A DNA stretch of 64,000 bases from Iris pallida. Lineage: Eukaryota > Streptophyta > Magnoliopsida > Asparagales > Iridaceae. Shown in pieces: positions 35,301 to 48,007 of the stretch. The stretch is taken from positions 35,966,831 to 36,030,830 of the forward strand of contig JANAVB010029819.1 in the NCBI GenBank assembly GCA_029216955.1, in the 5' to 3' direction. The notes beneath the pieces are model-generated. The model saw nothing but the letters and a program-made list of their open reading frames with translations. It was not told the DNA's origin and ran no database searches. Within the stretch, counting starts at the first letter, position 1, and each line of letters begins with the position of its first letter. Made by a program: the position numbers and the translations under genes.

Positions 35301-38300
35301 AACTCAAACAAGCATAAAATAAATACAACTCAAGACAACTGAAAATAAAATAAGAAAAACTCTGGCCATCTACTCCAACCTCTACTGTGTCTCCTCCAGG
35401 CTAGCAGATAACCTCCAAGCTATCTGCAAAATTTTTAACGGGTCCAGTCAGGACAAGAGCGAGCACAGTACATCTCACGCAGTTCATATCATGACAGGAA
35501 TATAAAGCATGCAATAGTGTAAGATACATGAATCGTTGAAAGAAAGGACATGAAATAAAGAGAAGACTGTAATAGAAATATCTACTATAAGTAAAGAACT
35601 AACAATGAACTAGTGATTTAGAGTACAAGATAGACATGTGAACGACTTGATAATAAATATGAGAGTTTGTACATAGCTACACTACATTAGAAATATTTAC
35701 ATGACCATTTCTACTCCCCCATCTCCAATCAATACACAATGATCCGTTCAAGTTATGTTATTGTACATGATATCACTTGGGAGCCCATAAATGGGTGCAC
35801 ATGAATATAAACATGGAGGCTCTGTGAACGTGAGAGTAGATGAATCATGAGAGTGCACATGAATGGTGAAAGCACATGAATACATTATGAAAGTGAAACG
35901 CACTTGACATGATGTATCCGATGCTCCCGAGGGAGATAACATCGCATGAAAAGATCCATATAGTACAAATTCGTGTTACCATCATGACAGTATCAAGTAA
36001 AGTAATCTAAAGCAAGAATATAAGTCCTAGGAAGTATAAAACGGTCAGAGAATGTACTCGCCTGATACCCTGAACAGCTGATATAAAAGATGGCCAACTG
36101 GAGTTACAGAGTCCTAGTTAGAGCTACACATGTTATAAAGGGTTCAATTTATATGGTAATTGAAATTATAATGCAATCTACATGAGTCTAAGTCAATCTA
36201 GGTCAAAGTTAACTCTTGGTCAACTCTGGTCAACTATAAAGTCAAACTAGGTCAACTCTAGTCAACTGTGGTCAAACTAGCTAGGATTGGGTCAACGATG
36301 GTCAACTAGTCCAGGTTAGTCAATTCTAGGTCTAAACAAACTAAGTCTATGCAAATCAAGTATCCAAGATAGCTACTAACTCATAGCCTAAGTCACTTGC
36401 TAAACCAAGCACAAAATTAAACCATAAGCTAACAAGGCACACAAACTTAGTCATATAATGTATATATATTGTTCACATTCACATATTCATATACATAGAT
36501 ATATATAGGAAAGCTATATATATAGGCACATATATATATATAGAGAGAAAGAGAGGTAAAAGAGTAAGTGAGTATGTGTGTGTTTGGCATGTGTGTGAAA
36601 GGATGTGTTAATGTTCTCAGATTTAGTGATGGATAGGTGTATGTGATATGGAATACATGGTGTCAAAGGGTGTATGAATGCTTGTGTGTAAAAGGTTACA
36701 GGTTAACTCAGTTTATAGAAATGCATACATACATACTTATATTACATACATGTATACATACATATCATGTATACATACATACATTGTATACATGCCTACA
36801 TACATATAATATATACATACTTGCATTCATTCATGCACCTATATATACATACATACATAGACGCATACATACATATTTCAATACATTATATACTTGCATA
36901 CATTATATTCATATATACATACTCTAAATTATATTACATTCATTTTTGCATACATGCATACATATAATATAAGCATACAAACTCATATATTTAACTAAAA
37001 ATATATGTGAATACATACATTACATTACCTTAACACATATATATATAATTCATTCATATCCCATATACATTCATACTTCAGTTCATGCATTATATCCATT
37101 CACATATCATTAAGTTGAATGCATATACTTATTTTTATTACATACATGTCATTCATGCATATTACATACTTACATGCATCTATACGTTATATATATTTTA
37201 TACAACATGTAAAAATAGAAGAGGGAAAAAGGGGAAAAATTGAAATAGAAAGGGAATGAAAGAAAAATTTAAGGAAAAGAAAAAACAGTGGACATATACA
37301 TGCTTGCATCATATATTCTACATTACCATACATGCTATCATTATATATTGCATTACATTATTTATACATTATGCATTCATATCTATCATTATATGAATAT
37401 TTTGTATTCATATCTAGCATTCATTATATACTTTTATGCATACATTGTATATCATTCTTTCATTCATACATTTATGCATTGCTTACATACATTATATTGA
37501 TTGTATTCCTACATACTTGCATTCAACCATACATATACATATTTGTAAAGATGATATATATCATATATATATCATTTCATTCATCTGACATATCATGCAT
37601 TACAAACTCTACATTCATTTAATATCCATACTACATAGGCTCATAGGTTATACAAAATGCCTATGTTGTATAGTCACTCTTCTACTTAAAACCAATACTG
37701 TACCAATTGTGCCTTCACTAAATTCTAGGATTAAATTATGTTATAGTCCTTCGTGTTAGCTTTTCAAAACTTCAAACGGATTGCATTTTCGTGTCCGGAA
37801 GCTCCCAGAATCGCAAAAATATCGAAACGCTTTCGTCTTTCGTACAGCTGACACTCAAATAATTCTACAGAAAGTTTTAAAAAAAATTTGGCTTATTAAA
37901 ATATATATTTGGAAAGTTAACTTCGATACGGTTCTTTCAAAAAAATGGGAGATTAATCGGAGTTCTAAGCTAAAAGTTATATTTCTAAGTTGCTTTGGTT
38001 AATAAAAATGTGGATGAATATTATGACGAATTTGAGTTGTTTTGGACAAAAGAAACACATGTAGGCCAAGATACTTGTATACCAACATAGGTATCCAAAT
38101 AAAACTCATTCTAACCATCCTAACTAAGATAAATCTACTCACTAACCATTCTAAAACTAAATTTAATATATAAACTATTATCATACATACATACACATAG
38201 GGTGTCCTAATTTGGGATGTATCAAGTAGGACACAAGACACATCTAAAACCCTCAAGAGAGCTCCAAATGGCCTCAAATTTGAATCTAAATGAGGTACAT

Positions 38301-39216
38301 GCATGGGGGTAGATCCTATGGGTTCAAAACTAACTAATATGCATAGAAAATCAATTTAGAGGGTTGATTTTACCTATTAGGATTGGAATCCCAATGGTAC
38401 TCCTAAGGACATGGCTTCGACACGAAGATCTTCCAAAAAGCACACACCTCCTTGCACTTTGCTCGAAATATTTGCTAGCACCCTCCCTTGGTAGTATGAG
38501 AAGGTTGAATGGATGTTTTGGTGGAGGGATGTAAGGAATTTGAGATCAAATCAAAGAGGGAAGCTCTCTAATATGGGGAAGAACACTTTGTGAAGGAAAA
38601 GAGGCAAGATGGAATAAAATGAAAGGAAGGAAGGCTAACCTACCTATAGTGGCTGTCATTAGATGGATTAGGATTAGGTTTTAGATGTAGATGAGTGGCT
38701 AGGGCTTGTCCACCCAATTCTAAGCCTTTCTATTAGTTCAACTAATCATAAGGCTTTCTTTTTCACAATATCTTAAGAGTAAATATCCTTCCTAGAAATA
38801 TCTAGATATTATTAATCTTGTCCGTACTAGGTTACCCTAATCAAGACTCTAAGCTCAAGGCTAATCTAGATTAGGCTAAGATTCTAGTTCAAGTCTCAAC
38901 CTAACAATTAGCACATATTTAATTAATACAATTTACAATTTCACAAAATTATAAAAATGACCAAAATATCCTTAGGCTAAAAGTAGTAATATGACATTCT
39001 AATCACATGACTAGGCTCCCATAATCATGGTTTGTCTCTAGGCTTAGCAATTCTAGGGTTACACTATTTAACCACCAAAATCATATTTCAATATTTAAAT
39101 AGTTTTAAATTAATTAAAAATTACTAAAAATCATAACATAAGTTAAATCTTATTATTGATTAATCAAAATTATAAAAGTTCAAAATTACCCTCATTTTAG
39201 AAAATTTGGTGTTACA
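35301..39216 (-). repeat. Right (5') LTR of element A, second piece
   Basis: Resumes after the second ACACC and is collinear with 25935-29896 of the left LTR, including the GGTCAACT region, CATA block (36720-37640) and the GGTGTTACA end. Without the insert the right LTR is about 4.16 kb, close to the left one. Confidence 0.9.
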
Positions 39217-39870
39217 ATCAACGTAAGTATCGAGGTATGATTGGTAGTCTATTGTATTTAACAGCTGGTCGTCCCGATATCATGTTTAGTGTTTGCCTAT
39301 GTGCTGGATATCAAGCTAACTCTAAAGAATCACACATGACCGTGGTTAAGTGTATCTTTAGATATCTTAAAGGAACTATTACGGTGGGCTTGTGGTATCC
39401 CAAAACTACTACCTTTGACTTAATCGAATATTTTAATACAGATTTTGCGAGATGCAAAGTCGACCGTAAGAGCACCAGCGGCATGTGTCATTTGTTAGGA
39501 AAGGCTTTAGTCTCGTGGTTTAGCAAGAAACAGAATTCACTAGCACTATCCACAACAGAAGCTAAATATATCGCAGCTGGTTGTTGTTGTGCTCAGATTT
39601 TGTGGATGAAGTAAACTCTTGAAGACTATAACTTACTATTTAAGCACATACCAATTTTCTGTGATAACACTAGTACAATCAATTTAACCAAAAACCAAGT
39701 ATGTCACTCACGAACAAAGCATATAGAGATTAGAGATCAATTTTTGCGTAATAATCAACTGCATGGCACCATTAACTTAGAATTCATTGACACTGAACAT
39801 CAGCTAGCACATTTTTTCATAAAACCACTAGCGAAGGGTGCTTCAATTTTCTTCATCGAGAGTTAGGAAT
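39217..39870 (+). pseudogene. copia RT end and RNase H
   Basis: Resumes in frame after element A: RKYRGMIGSLLYLTAGRPDIMF, then the RNase H domain with FNTDFARCKVDRKSTSG, WFSKKQNSLALSTTEAKY and QILWMK, and a C-terminal DTEHQLAHFFIKPL. A TAA after ILWMK (39612) interrupts it; more residues are recognisable to about 39860. In copia the RNase H degrades the RNA template during cDNA synthesis. Confidence 0.92.
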
Positions 39871-40594
39871 TTTGGATGAAATTATCGTACAATAAGTTGT
39901 ACCTGCATAAATAATGGTTATAACATATATCCTTCATGGTGATATTGTTTTGGGTACAAGCCGAAAGGGTCCTTCTGACAACAAGGCAGAAAAGCCTAAG
40001 CGATACAGTGCACTAGTCTTCGGACTATCGCTAGCTGGGATCCGGCCCCTACAGATGACCTGAGGCAGTTCAACTATGTTGATAAGTATTTTAACAATAG
40101 TTTACTGCCTGGTTTAAATTATTGTATGCCTAATAGCTTTCAAGATTACTAAGTAAAGACAAATCCTATCAAATCTTTCTTCAAAAGCTATCTTTTTGAA
40201 CTTTTTGAGTTCTAGAACCAAGCTCACAGAGCTCGGGCAAAATTCTGCATGTGGCAGTTTTCGGGCCGAACTCTGTCTGCTGGGCTCCAGAACATCCAAC
40301 AGCTATTAGCCATCCATTCTTTTGATCCAAGGGCCACAATTTAATGCGATCAGCCGGCCCTACCCTTCTAAAACACGAATTTCCTCTCTCTCTTTATTCC
40401 CACCTTCTTCAACCTCTTTTAAAACCCTTTCTCTCCAAACCCAAACCCTAGAACTCTTAATTTTTAAGGATTTCTCTCTCTAAACTCAAGAATCAAGGGT
40501 TTGTAGTAATTCTCTTCCATCTCCAAAAATTTATTTGAGGTAAAAATTACTTTTCACCATCTACTTTCCATTATCTCTTTGTTTTTGCTTGTCA
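39871..40594 (+). other. Spacer between copia pol and extra ORF
   Basis: No coding pattern. Contains GGGCCGAACTCTGTCTGCTGGG-like sequence near 40265 whose core (GGGCCGAACTCTG) also occurs in the 3' LTR near 42630 and 42732, and a CT-rich stretch at 40380-40500 like a plant 5' leader just before the ATG at 40595. Confidence 0.5.
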
Positions 40595-41794
40595 ATGGCT
40601 CCTAGATTGCTTCATCGGGGAAGAGACCTAGAATTTAAGGTGCTTCTTCATCTAATCCTCCTCTTCCTCCACAAAATGTTTAATCTATCCATCCTTTATT
40701 TAATCCTCTACCTCCACCCAATGCTAACACCTTTGATAAATAAATATTTGTCTTATTAGATGTTCTAATGAGTGGTTTTCGGATTTTAAATCAAGGAGTG
40801 TTGAGCCGGGACATCCGATAAACTTTAACATTTTCTCCGACTTTGATCCCAACTTTAAGGATCTTTGTTTAGATGAACTTGTATCCACCCAATCTGTCAT
40901 CTATCTAAATGTCATCCAAATGTTTTACTGTAATATGACACATGATGATACTAGAATTTATCCCCGTACCGCCGATATTGGTATCTCTTTCGACAACGTT
41001 GATCTTGCCGAGTATCTCGAACTTCCCGATCCTAACTCTTGGGAGAAAATCAGTGATGCTCGTGATTTCCAATTCATTTGAGACATCACCCTTGATGGTT
41101 TCAAGGATATGATGTGTGAACCTAACACATGCCCTCGTAAACTTAAGGCAAAGTATCTCAATAATTACTTTATAAAACTTCATCGGATAATCTTTTTATA
41201 TATCTTGCCCAAAGTAGGATTCACCGAAGAAGTAACTTATCATGAGATTACAGCCCTTTACCACCTTCACTTCACTATTCTCTTCAACTTTTCTTGCATG
41301 ATGATGGACTGGATGATTGTACAAGGAAGAAACCTAAATCGCTTGTCTACGCGATGTATCTACCCTTGATCTTCCGTGCTTTTCACGTCCCTTTGGACTA
41401 ATGTCAGATCTTACCTACTCCTGCATTCCTATCCAAGGCCCGCAGGACTACTACGGCCGTTGCTCCTCTTCTGAGCCAGTTGAGGAGGTACCATCTGATC
41501 CTGACGCACCCGAGCCTGAGCCTTTAGCCACCTTTGACGCTATCCGTGACATGCTGTACGATCGCTTCTGTTTGGAAGATGAGTGCCATCAGCAACATAC
41601 TGTACGACATCCAGTACAACATGGCTCGACATCCCACTATTCTATTTCCTATGAGGCGGGACCCATCTCGTGAAGGTCACTGGATCGACGACCCCTGGTC
41701 CATGCGGTATCTGGATCCGGACGCAGCGTTTATCGATGATCGTCACTTTGCCAGCGACCCTTCGGACACTGTTGGACCATCCCGTGCTCCATGA
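40595..41794 (+). pseudogene. copia third ORF (SIRE-type extra ORF), decayed
   Basis: ATG at 40595 (MAPRLLHRG in one frame; a Pro-rich SSNPPLPPQN in the adjacent one), then a recognisable stretch at about 40810-41360 (NFNIFSDFDPNFKDLCLDE; LAEYLELPDPNSWEKI; a stop at 41080; KLKAKYLNNYFIKLHR). The C-terminus is an acidic Pro-rich segment at 41401-41530 and a tail ending GPSRAP at 41794. Several frames are needed, so it is broken. Plant SIRE elements carry an ORF here, sometimes called envelope-like, sometimes matched to a 'putative plant transposon protein' family (remembered). Function unknown. Confidence 0.6.
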
Positions 41795-42250
41795 TGGTTG
41801 TGGTTCTGTTCCTGCTGTTGCTGCTGATGATGACTTAGTTATGTTTTAGTTATGAATTATAGTTTCCTACTTTTAGCAGTATGCTTTGTAGTTTTTCTTC
41901 TTCATTATATGACTGTAAGTTGGCTTAGTTTGTATTTTTTTCTAAACTACTAGTTCTATTTTTCATGGTTGTTGATTGCAATTCTTCTCTTTGTTACTCA
42001 TTAATCTGTTTATGGTGGAGTACTTCGATATTTATTTGTCATAAATGACAATAGGTGAGAAATATTTGATTATATATGATCATGTTGTGCTTGGATAAGA
42101 ATTTTGTCTCATGACATATCCATTTACAAGGGAGCCGACATATCCATCTACGGAAGAGCTATTCATTCCATGTCTTTCACTTGCTTTTACTCCCTACAAC
42201 ATGTGTCCAGGTATAAACATTAGCGCATACAAATATCATTTTGTCAATTA
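41795..42250 (+). other. Untranslated region before the copia 3' LTR
   Basis: AT-rich, no ORF and no recognised element; probably the 3' non-coding part of the copia internal region. Confidence 0.5.
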
Positions 42251-42266
42251 TCAAAATGGAGGAGAT
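42251..42266 (+). other. Polypurine tract of the copia element
   Basis: TCAAAATGGAGGAGAT immediately before the LTR TG. SIRE-type elements have an AATGGGGGAGAT-like PPT directly before TGTTG. Confidence 0.8.
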
Positions 42267-43261
42267 TGTTGACCCAAACTGGAGCACAGTCAACCTAATT
42301 TTGAGTATTGACAAAAATGATATCTGTTATGATCCAATATGACACATCTAGCTCAAAGACAGAACATCATCACAAATCGATTTGGGACAAGACGTCATCA
42401 ACATATGAAGCTATTACTTGTATTCTGTTTATGTAATTTTTACATTTATTTGAGTGTAGGGTTATGTACGCTGAGTAGCACTGAGTGTCTTAAACCTAGA
42501 ATCACCTATCCAAAGCTCCACCAAACAATCACCAAACCAAACCAAGCCTATTTGAACATCCTATCCCAATTGAACATTCAGGCCCATAAAAGTAGAATTC
42601 CGGCAGAACTCTGTCCTAGGCAGGGTTCGGGCCGAACTCTGGTTCCTTAATTTAAGGATCCTAATTTCTAAGGATTGTTGGTTTCTAGTTGTTCAACGGC
42701 CAAAAATTTGAATTTTGGGACAGAGTTATGGCCGAACTCTGCCTCCCTAGACTAATATATATAGGGCATGATTTCTTTTATTTTCATTCATCTCTTCATC
42801 TCATCTTCTCATCTTCTATAGCCTTATACATTCTAAGACTACTCATCCCATCTACTAGCCACACAACTTCCTAAGCCCCAAGGTGCTCAGTACAATTCAA
42901 CTAGAAGTTCTGTGCAAGAGTTTAAAAGTAGTCGCTTGGACAATTCCAAGTTTTGCCTCAGCGAAACTATAAAAAGTTGGCGTACTCTTTTGAGTAAAGG
43001 AATGTGGTGTACATATATTTCACAAATAGTGGATTTCAATCATAAACAAGAGTTCTCAGGCCTAGACTAGTCATCCACGAGGGAAACCAGGTTAAAACTG
43101 CTGTGTTTGCGTATCCTTTTCTGATCTCCTTTATTTTTGTATTAATATTCTGATTAATTATTTTGTTGGTGAAAGAGTTAATTTTTATTTGGTTATTATC
43201 GACACAAACTCTATTCACCCTCCTCTATAGTTGCATTCACCCCCCTCTATAGTTGCCTACA
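42267..43261 (+). repeat. 3' LTR of the copia element (995 bp)
   Basis: Begins TGTTGACCCAAACTGG and ends ATAGTTGCCTACA. Contains GGGCCGAACTCTG-type repeats (42600-42750), a likely TATA region (TAATATATATAGGGC near 42755) followed by a CT-rich leader, and two CCTCTATAGTTGC repeats at the end. The 5' LTR lies left of the window. Confidence 0.85.
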
Positions 43262-43524
43262 CGTACTCCATTTGGTACGTATGAGTAGGTAATGGAGTAA
43301 AGTATGGCATCCAATAGAGGCTTATGTATATACTAGCATACCTCTAGACCATATCTGACAAGCAGTCAGGGTCACTGTCGGATATAACCACTAGTAATAA
43401 ACCTATAACTGGGAAACTATAAACCCATAACTGTGCAATCATAAGTCTAATGAATGAATGTCTCATACGCCTGCTAATAGTCTTCCCCATCCATGAATTG
43501 CACTAGTCATATCCACGACTCGAA
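43262..43524. other. Unassigned flank between copia LTR and LTR E
   Basis: No ORF. Motifs such as GGTACGTATGAGTAGG and AATAGAGGC loosely recall solo LTR D, so this may be an old LTR fragment; the similarity is weak. Confidence 0.35.
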
Positions 43525-45491
43525 TGTCACGACCCGCTCGTGCTTTTCGAGATACGAGTACGTAGCCAGGTCCAACCTATGCTGCAGCATCGACAGTAGT
43601 ACGCTGTCTAGATCTCAATGCCAATCTCAAATACAACAAAATCATATATAATTATTCATTTACAATAATTATTCAAATTACAAATCCAATAATTCATCAA
43701 AATGACATTCGAAACAAACTTGCTAAAAATAAAAGAACTATCTAATCTAGAATCTAAGGTAGGCCTCCAAGGTCTCTATCTCCCCTGTATAGTCCTTAGC
43801 GCAAAAGTATAAAGCATGCCAAGTCACCTGTAATGATCCAGTCAGAAAAGGAGCAAAGTACAATCTTATTGTAATAATGTAACTTAAAACAAAATAAGCT
43901 AGACAAGTAGAGATGCAGTAGAGAATAAAAAAATAGTCATATGAAGTGGAAACAAAAAACATGTGCAACAAATCACTAGAAAGAACATATATGAATGAGA
44001 CAACTAGCAAACAAATAGTATGTTTGAAATACTTCTCGACATGTGAACGGCTTGGGTTAATACGACATATCATAGATGGCTATCCACATTTAAAAGGTAC
44101 AAATAACCCATATGTGAGGTGTATGAATTAGCTATCCACATTAACATTCATTGGGATTTGTTTACATAGCTACTGCATATTTTTTCTTCCGACTCACTAA
44201 ACAATCAATAAATGAGCAATGATACAATCAAGCCTATCGTTTTACAATCATGTTTCAACTGGATACTCAATAAAATACAATAGAGAACAGTATTATTATG
44301 TAATAAGAACATAAAGCAATAATATACTTGCCTCAAGTTTAGTTTCAGTTGACGTATGTGACACAATCTCGATTTGTTTGAAAGTTGTTGTGATTATGGC
44401 TAACTGCTACTAATTCAATAAATCACAGGCCATCTATGGGTTCTACAAGTTAAACAAAATATTAAACTATTTTATTAATTTTTGGAAAATTAGTATACTA
44501 TAGATCTATGTGTTAGCTTTCCAAAACATCAAACAGTTTACAAAACAGAGTTCTAGGTCTCCCAAAATCTCGAAAACAGCGAGATATGTCAATTTTTTGG
44601 ACAACTGGCACTCAAATAATTTTTCAGAAATTTACATTCATAATTACAGAAAATAAATTATAGATATGGAAAGCTAACCTCAATACGGTTCTAACAAAAA
44701 AATTGGAGGTAAAACAGAGTCCGTAGTTGGTTGCAACGGTCTCGCGAAGTTGCTTTAGCTTCCAAAAAACGAGACTGAATTTATGACAAATTTTAACCTA
44801 TTTTGGACGAAAAAGAGAGAAATTTTGGAAAAGAAAATATGGGACATGACATAGGTTCAATAAGTATATATAAAGGATAGACATTACTTAATTTGGATTA
44901 GATTAGAAGGGTTTTGGTTTTGGGAGAAGAATAAGGACTCCTTAAATAGATGGAGATTGACTTATAATTTCCTAATTTAGAAGGGTCAAGAATCTAATGA
45001 ATAAATCTTTCCATTAAATTCAAATCAAATCAATCTCAAAACTATATGGACCAAATCTCAATCCATAATTGATCATAATAATAATTTAAAATAATATCTA
45101 ATATTATCAAATAAAATTTAAAGTATATTTGCATAAATCCAAATTTTTAAAAAATAATTTAGCCAAAATTTTATTGGTCAAATATAATAGTCATTAATTT
45201 CAAATCTAAAAATAATATTTGATTACAATAATAATTCAAAATAGTATTTAATATTATCAAATAATACTTAAAACATGTTTTATAAACTCAAATCTTAAAA
45301 TATTGATAATAATAAATTAAAAAAATTTAAAAGTATATTTTCATAAATAAAAAAGTAAATTTAAAATGACAAATCCTTCATCAATAAAAATACATTTTAT
45401 AAAAATAAAATAAAATTTATTTTTTAACTAGAAAATATTTAAAATCAAAATGATAAATAAATAAATTTAAAATTTGGGAAATGGGCTTACA
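43525..45491 (-). mobile_element. LTR E: 3' LTR of a truncated Ty3 element
   Basis: Starts TGTCACGACCCGCTCG and ends GGGCTTACA on the + strand (1967 bp). The start is related to the LTR of element A. It is followed at 45492-45530 by ATCTACCCACCTTAGAAAAA, the minus-strand PPT pattern of chromoviruses, so this is the 3' LTR of a minus-strand element. Second LTR not seen. No coding capacity. Confidence 0.72.
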
Positions 45492-45964
45492 AATCTACCC
45501 ACCTTAGAAAAATTTGCCCTCAAAATTTTAAATAATACGATTAGGCACGATTAAGAATATAAAAAAATACAATTAACGTTAAAATAGGTCAGGCATCATT
45601 GCGGATAGAATTGAAACCTAAGATGTGATTGACACGATCAACTTATAGTCAAATAGTCTAGTCAACGACCAAAATATTTAAGAACGATCAAAATCAAATT
45701 GTTTGGCACGATCATTAACCAAAATCATTTAGGCATGATTATAGAATGAAAATCTCGAAAAAGATGTGAACTTACCCGATCAAAATATGATCAAAGTAGT
45801 CTAGTCGTGATTAAAGTCGTTTAAGAATGATCAAATCAAAATCGTTTCAACCTAATCCGTAACTAAACCAAAATCATTTAGACACGATCACAGATTCAAA
45901 ATCTAAGTATGATTATGAATCTAGTGGAGTAGAATCAAATATGGTAATTGGTTCTAAATGTATA
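45492..45964 (-). other. Internal remnant of element E
   Basis: PPT then about 430 bp of AT-rich sequence with repeated ACGATCA/ATGATCAAA units (CACGATTA, TCGTGATTAAAG), no coding pattern. The element is cut off at about 45964. Confidence 0.5.
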
Positions 45965-46222
45965 TGTCACTCCCCATACCCAAAATACGTAAAATTTTTG
46001 CTTTTTCTTCTATATGGTATCTGGCACCTATATCTTGATTGCATGTATCATGTATTTGTAACTGGCCATGTCATGGAACAATACATCGTCGAGGATTAGT
46101 GTGCCAACCCTTGTCCTTGTCTGGTTGAAGGCGTGGCTCACTACTTCGATGATAAGATTTCTGGACCGTGTTGGTGTTAGGATTTATTTGATTAATTTGA
46201 TTAGTTGTATCATGTAGCATAT
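45965..46222 (+). other. LTR fragment related to solo LTR D
   Basis: Begins TGTCACTCCCCATACCC, an LTR-like start. Bases 46065-46180 match 34610-34720 of solo LTR D in the same orientation (ATGGAACAATA, CCTTGTCCTTGTCTGGTTG, CTCACTACTTCGATGA). The rest of the LTR is missing; Tat-B begins at 46223. Confidence 0.6.
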
Positions 46223-47573
46223 TGTAGAAGCATAGAAAAGAATAAAGAAGGATCCATGCGGCCAGAGAGCCCCCTGCGGCTCAGACAGTTCATGCGGCTC
46301 AAGTATCTATGCGGCTCGAGCGTCTATGCGGCTCAAACAAGTCCTACGCGGCTCAAAGAGGAGCCACGTGGCCTACAAACAGTTCTTTCGTTTTTGTATT
46401 AAATACCTTGACGGCTGACAGCTTTGACGAGGTGACAGTTCTGACACGAAGATATCATTATGACTTCCTCATAATGACGGATTCCTTGGGAAGCGACGAA
46501 AATCTCTGACACAATCTCCCAAGATTCAAAAACTGTCATGCGGCTTTGACACGTGGACAGTTGTATGCGGCCCATGTGGAGACTTTCCCATGCGGCCCAT
46601 GTGGAGACTTTCCCAGGTGGCCCATGAAGACCAGCCCCATGCGGCTCACAAAGACTAGCCCCATGCGGCTCATAAAGACTGGCTCCATGTGGCTCATGAA
46701 GGACAGCTCCATGCGGCCCACGAAGACCATCCCCATGCGGCCCACAAAGGCCATCTCCATGCGGTTCACTCATACTCATACGGCTCAAATCATTACCATG
46801 CGGTCCAAATGTTTTGGGGTGGCCACTCTTAGGCAGCCTGGACACGTGGCCAGCTTTATGCAGCCCAACTTTCCTGCGGCTCAGACACGTGGCATGATAG
46901 CAGGGCACGAGGCATCAGATTGATCGAAATCTCCCAGCAAATCCCAATAAAATATGGGATCAAATCAGATGATTTACAAATAAGCCAATTAAAGACACGT
47001 GTCGAGGAATCCGAGGTTGGCATAACAAATCAGGAGGATTTATGTCAATCCGCATTAATTATCCATAAAAGATTTGATGCAATCATATTTATTGTTCAAA
47101 TCTCGATGAACGACCCAGATTTAATGATCCTTAGCCGTCGACTTTCAAGAATGGGCAATCATTGTAAACCCTAATGAGGCCTCCCACTCTTATAAATAGC
47201 AGGGTGCCATTCCCTTGCAAATATATACGGAGAGACACATATACACAGATACAGATACAGAGAGGGATACAGAGACAGACGCGCATAGAGAGCCAGAGAG
47301 CCTGAAGAGAGAGAGCATTTCTTCATCAACGCCCGTCAGTTCTTCTATAGAGTCCAAAAGTTGTACCCGATCGTCCAAGGAGTAAGGCAGAGCGGCCGTC
47401 GCTTTCCCGAGCCTCCATCGTTACCCCACAGAATCAAAAATAAACAATTGTACTTAGACTGCTGTACCTAGGTTTTCGTCCCTAGACTTTTTTTGTACAA
47501 GCGAGTTTGTATTGTGAAGTAAAAGTCCAGTCCTTCGATAATTGTTTTGTCCTTTTATATTTCATGGCAAACA
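46223..47573 (+). repeat. 5' LTR of Tat-B (1351 bp)
   Basis: TGTAGAAGCATAG start, ATGGCAAACA end. U3 carries about 25 ATGCGGC-type motifs in one orientation, several CACGTG cores (near 46366, 46550, 46844, 46884, 46997), the TATA box at 47191-47198, a CAGAGAGA-rich leader, and TAAACAATTG near 47443. It lacks the 75-bp array of Tat-I; instead CCCATG(T/A)GG-AGACT units recur at about 46570-46740. Confidence 0.9.
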
Positions 47574-47576
47574 CGA

Positions 47577-47595
47577 TGGCGACTCTGCTGGAGAC
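47577..47595 (+). other. PBS of Tat-B
   Basis: TGGCGACTCTGCTGGAGAC, 3 bases after the LTR end, identical to the Tat-C PBS and within the gag frame. Confidence 0.78.
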
Positions 47596-48007
47596 AAACT
47601 TCTCCAAGGCTGAGGAGTTGGTGATGCAGTCGGATGCAGCCAAGCTTGCCTCCATGCAACAGAAGATGGTCGTCCGCTTCGACCAACAGGCGTTTGAAGA
47701 AATGCACTCTGAAGGAAGTGCTGGCCCGGTCCAGAAGCGAACCCGCACAAATAAAGCTCGCTGCGAGTGGAGGCCAAAATCATTTGTTCCTCCACAAGCT
47801 CTGGACGGGGTATTATCTGCTATCCAAGACGGCGAAGACGACTCTCATACGGCTCCACTTCGAGCCGTAGAGCACTCTGCTGTCCCCAAGCCCGGCAGAG
47901 GAAAGCACTACGATGCTGGACTTGCAGGGGCAAAGAGCGACTCTATGTGCCCCAAGAAGAAGTCGAACACTCCTATGGTCAAATCTGCCAACCACATGCA
48001 GGAGGCT

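Larger units (their letters stand above)
25688..39216 (-). mobile_element. Element A: Ty3-type retrotransposon with 4.2-kb LTRs and no genes
   Basis: Two LTRs in minus orientation (25688-29896; 32435-39216 with a nested solo LTR) around a 2.54-kb internal region (29897-32434). 5-bp TSD ATCAA. The PPT region (minus strand, TTTCGAGGACGAAATTCTTC) resembles that of Tekay/Del chromoviruses. No gag or pol protein pattern is visible inside, so it looks like a large non-autonomous derivative or a strongly decayed copy. LTRs are longer than the internal region. Confidence 0.88.
1..43261 (+). mobile_element. SIRE/Maximus-like Ty1-copia retrotransposon, fragmented
   Basis: The order is PBS, gag, (missing protease), integrase, RT, RNase H, extra ORF, PPT, 3' LTR, all on the + strand, which is the copia order (IN before RT). 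The third ORF after pol and an LTR ending in two CCCTCTATAGTTGC-like repeats point to the SIRE/Maximus lineage; that lineage name is inference from remembered family features. The pieces are 1-456, 4821-6164, 23599-25687, 39217-43261. The reading frame resumes correctly across element A (Asp-Gln, then Arg-Lys). The 5' LTR lies outside the window. All coding parts carry stops or frameshifts, so it cannot be autonomous. Confidence 0.9.

Noticed and set aside
34053..35342. Small ORFs in solo LTR D
   Set aside because: 60-99 codons, overlapping in several frames, no family pattern, inside a non-coding LTR.
41109..41369. Independent host gene at 40595-41794
   Set aside because: It lies between copia RNase H and the copia PPT/3' LTR, and needs frameshifts; best read as the element's third ORF.
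46399..46908. 169-codon minus-strand ORF in the Tat-B LTR (GLHGPHGDG-type repeats)
   Set aside because: Antisense reading of ATGCGGCCCATG motif repeats in U3; not conserved in the other LTRs.
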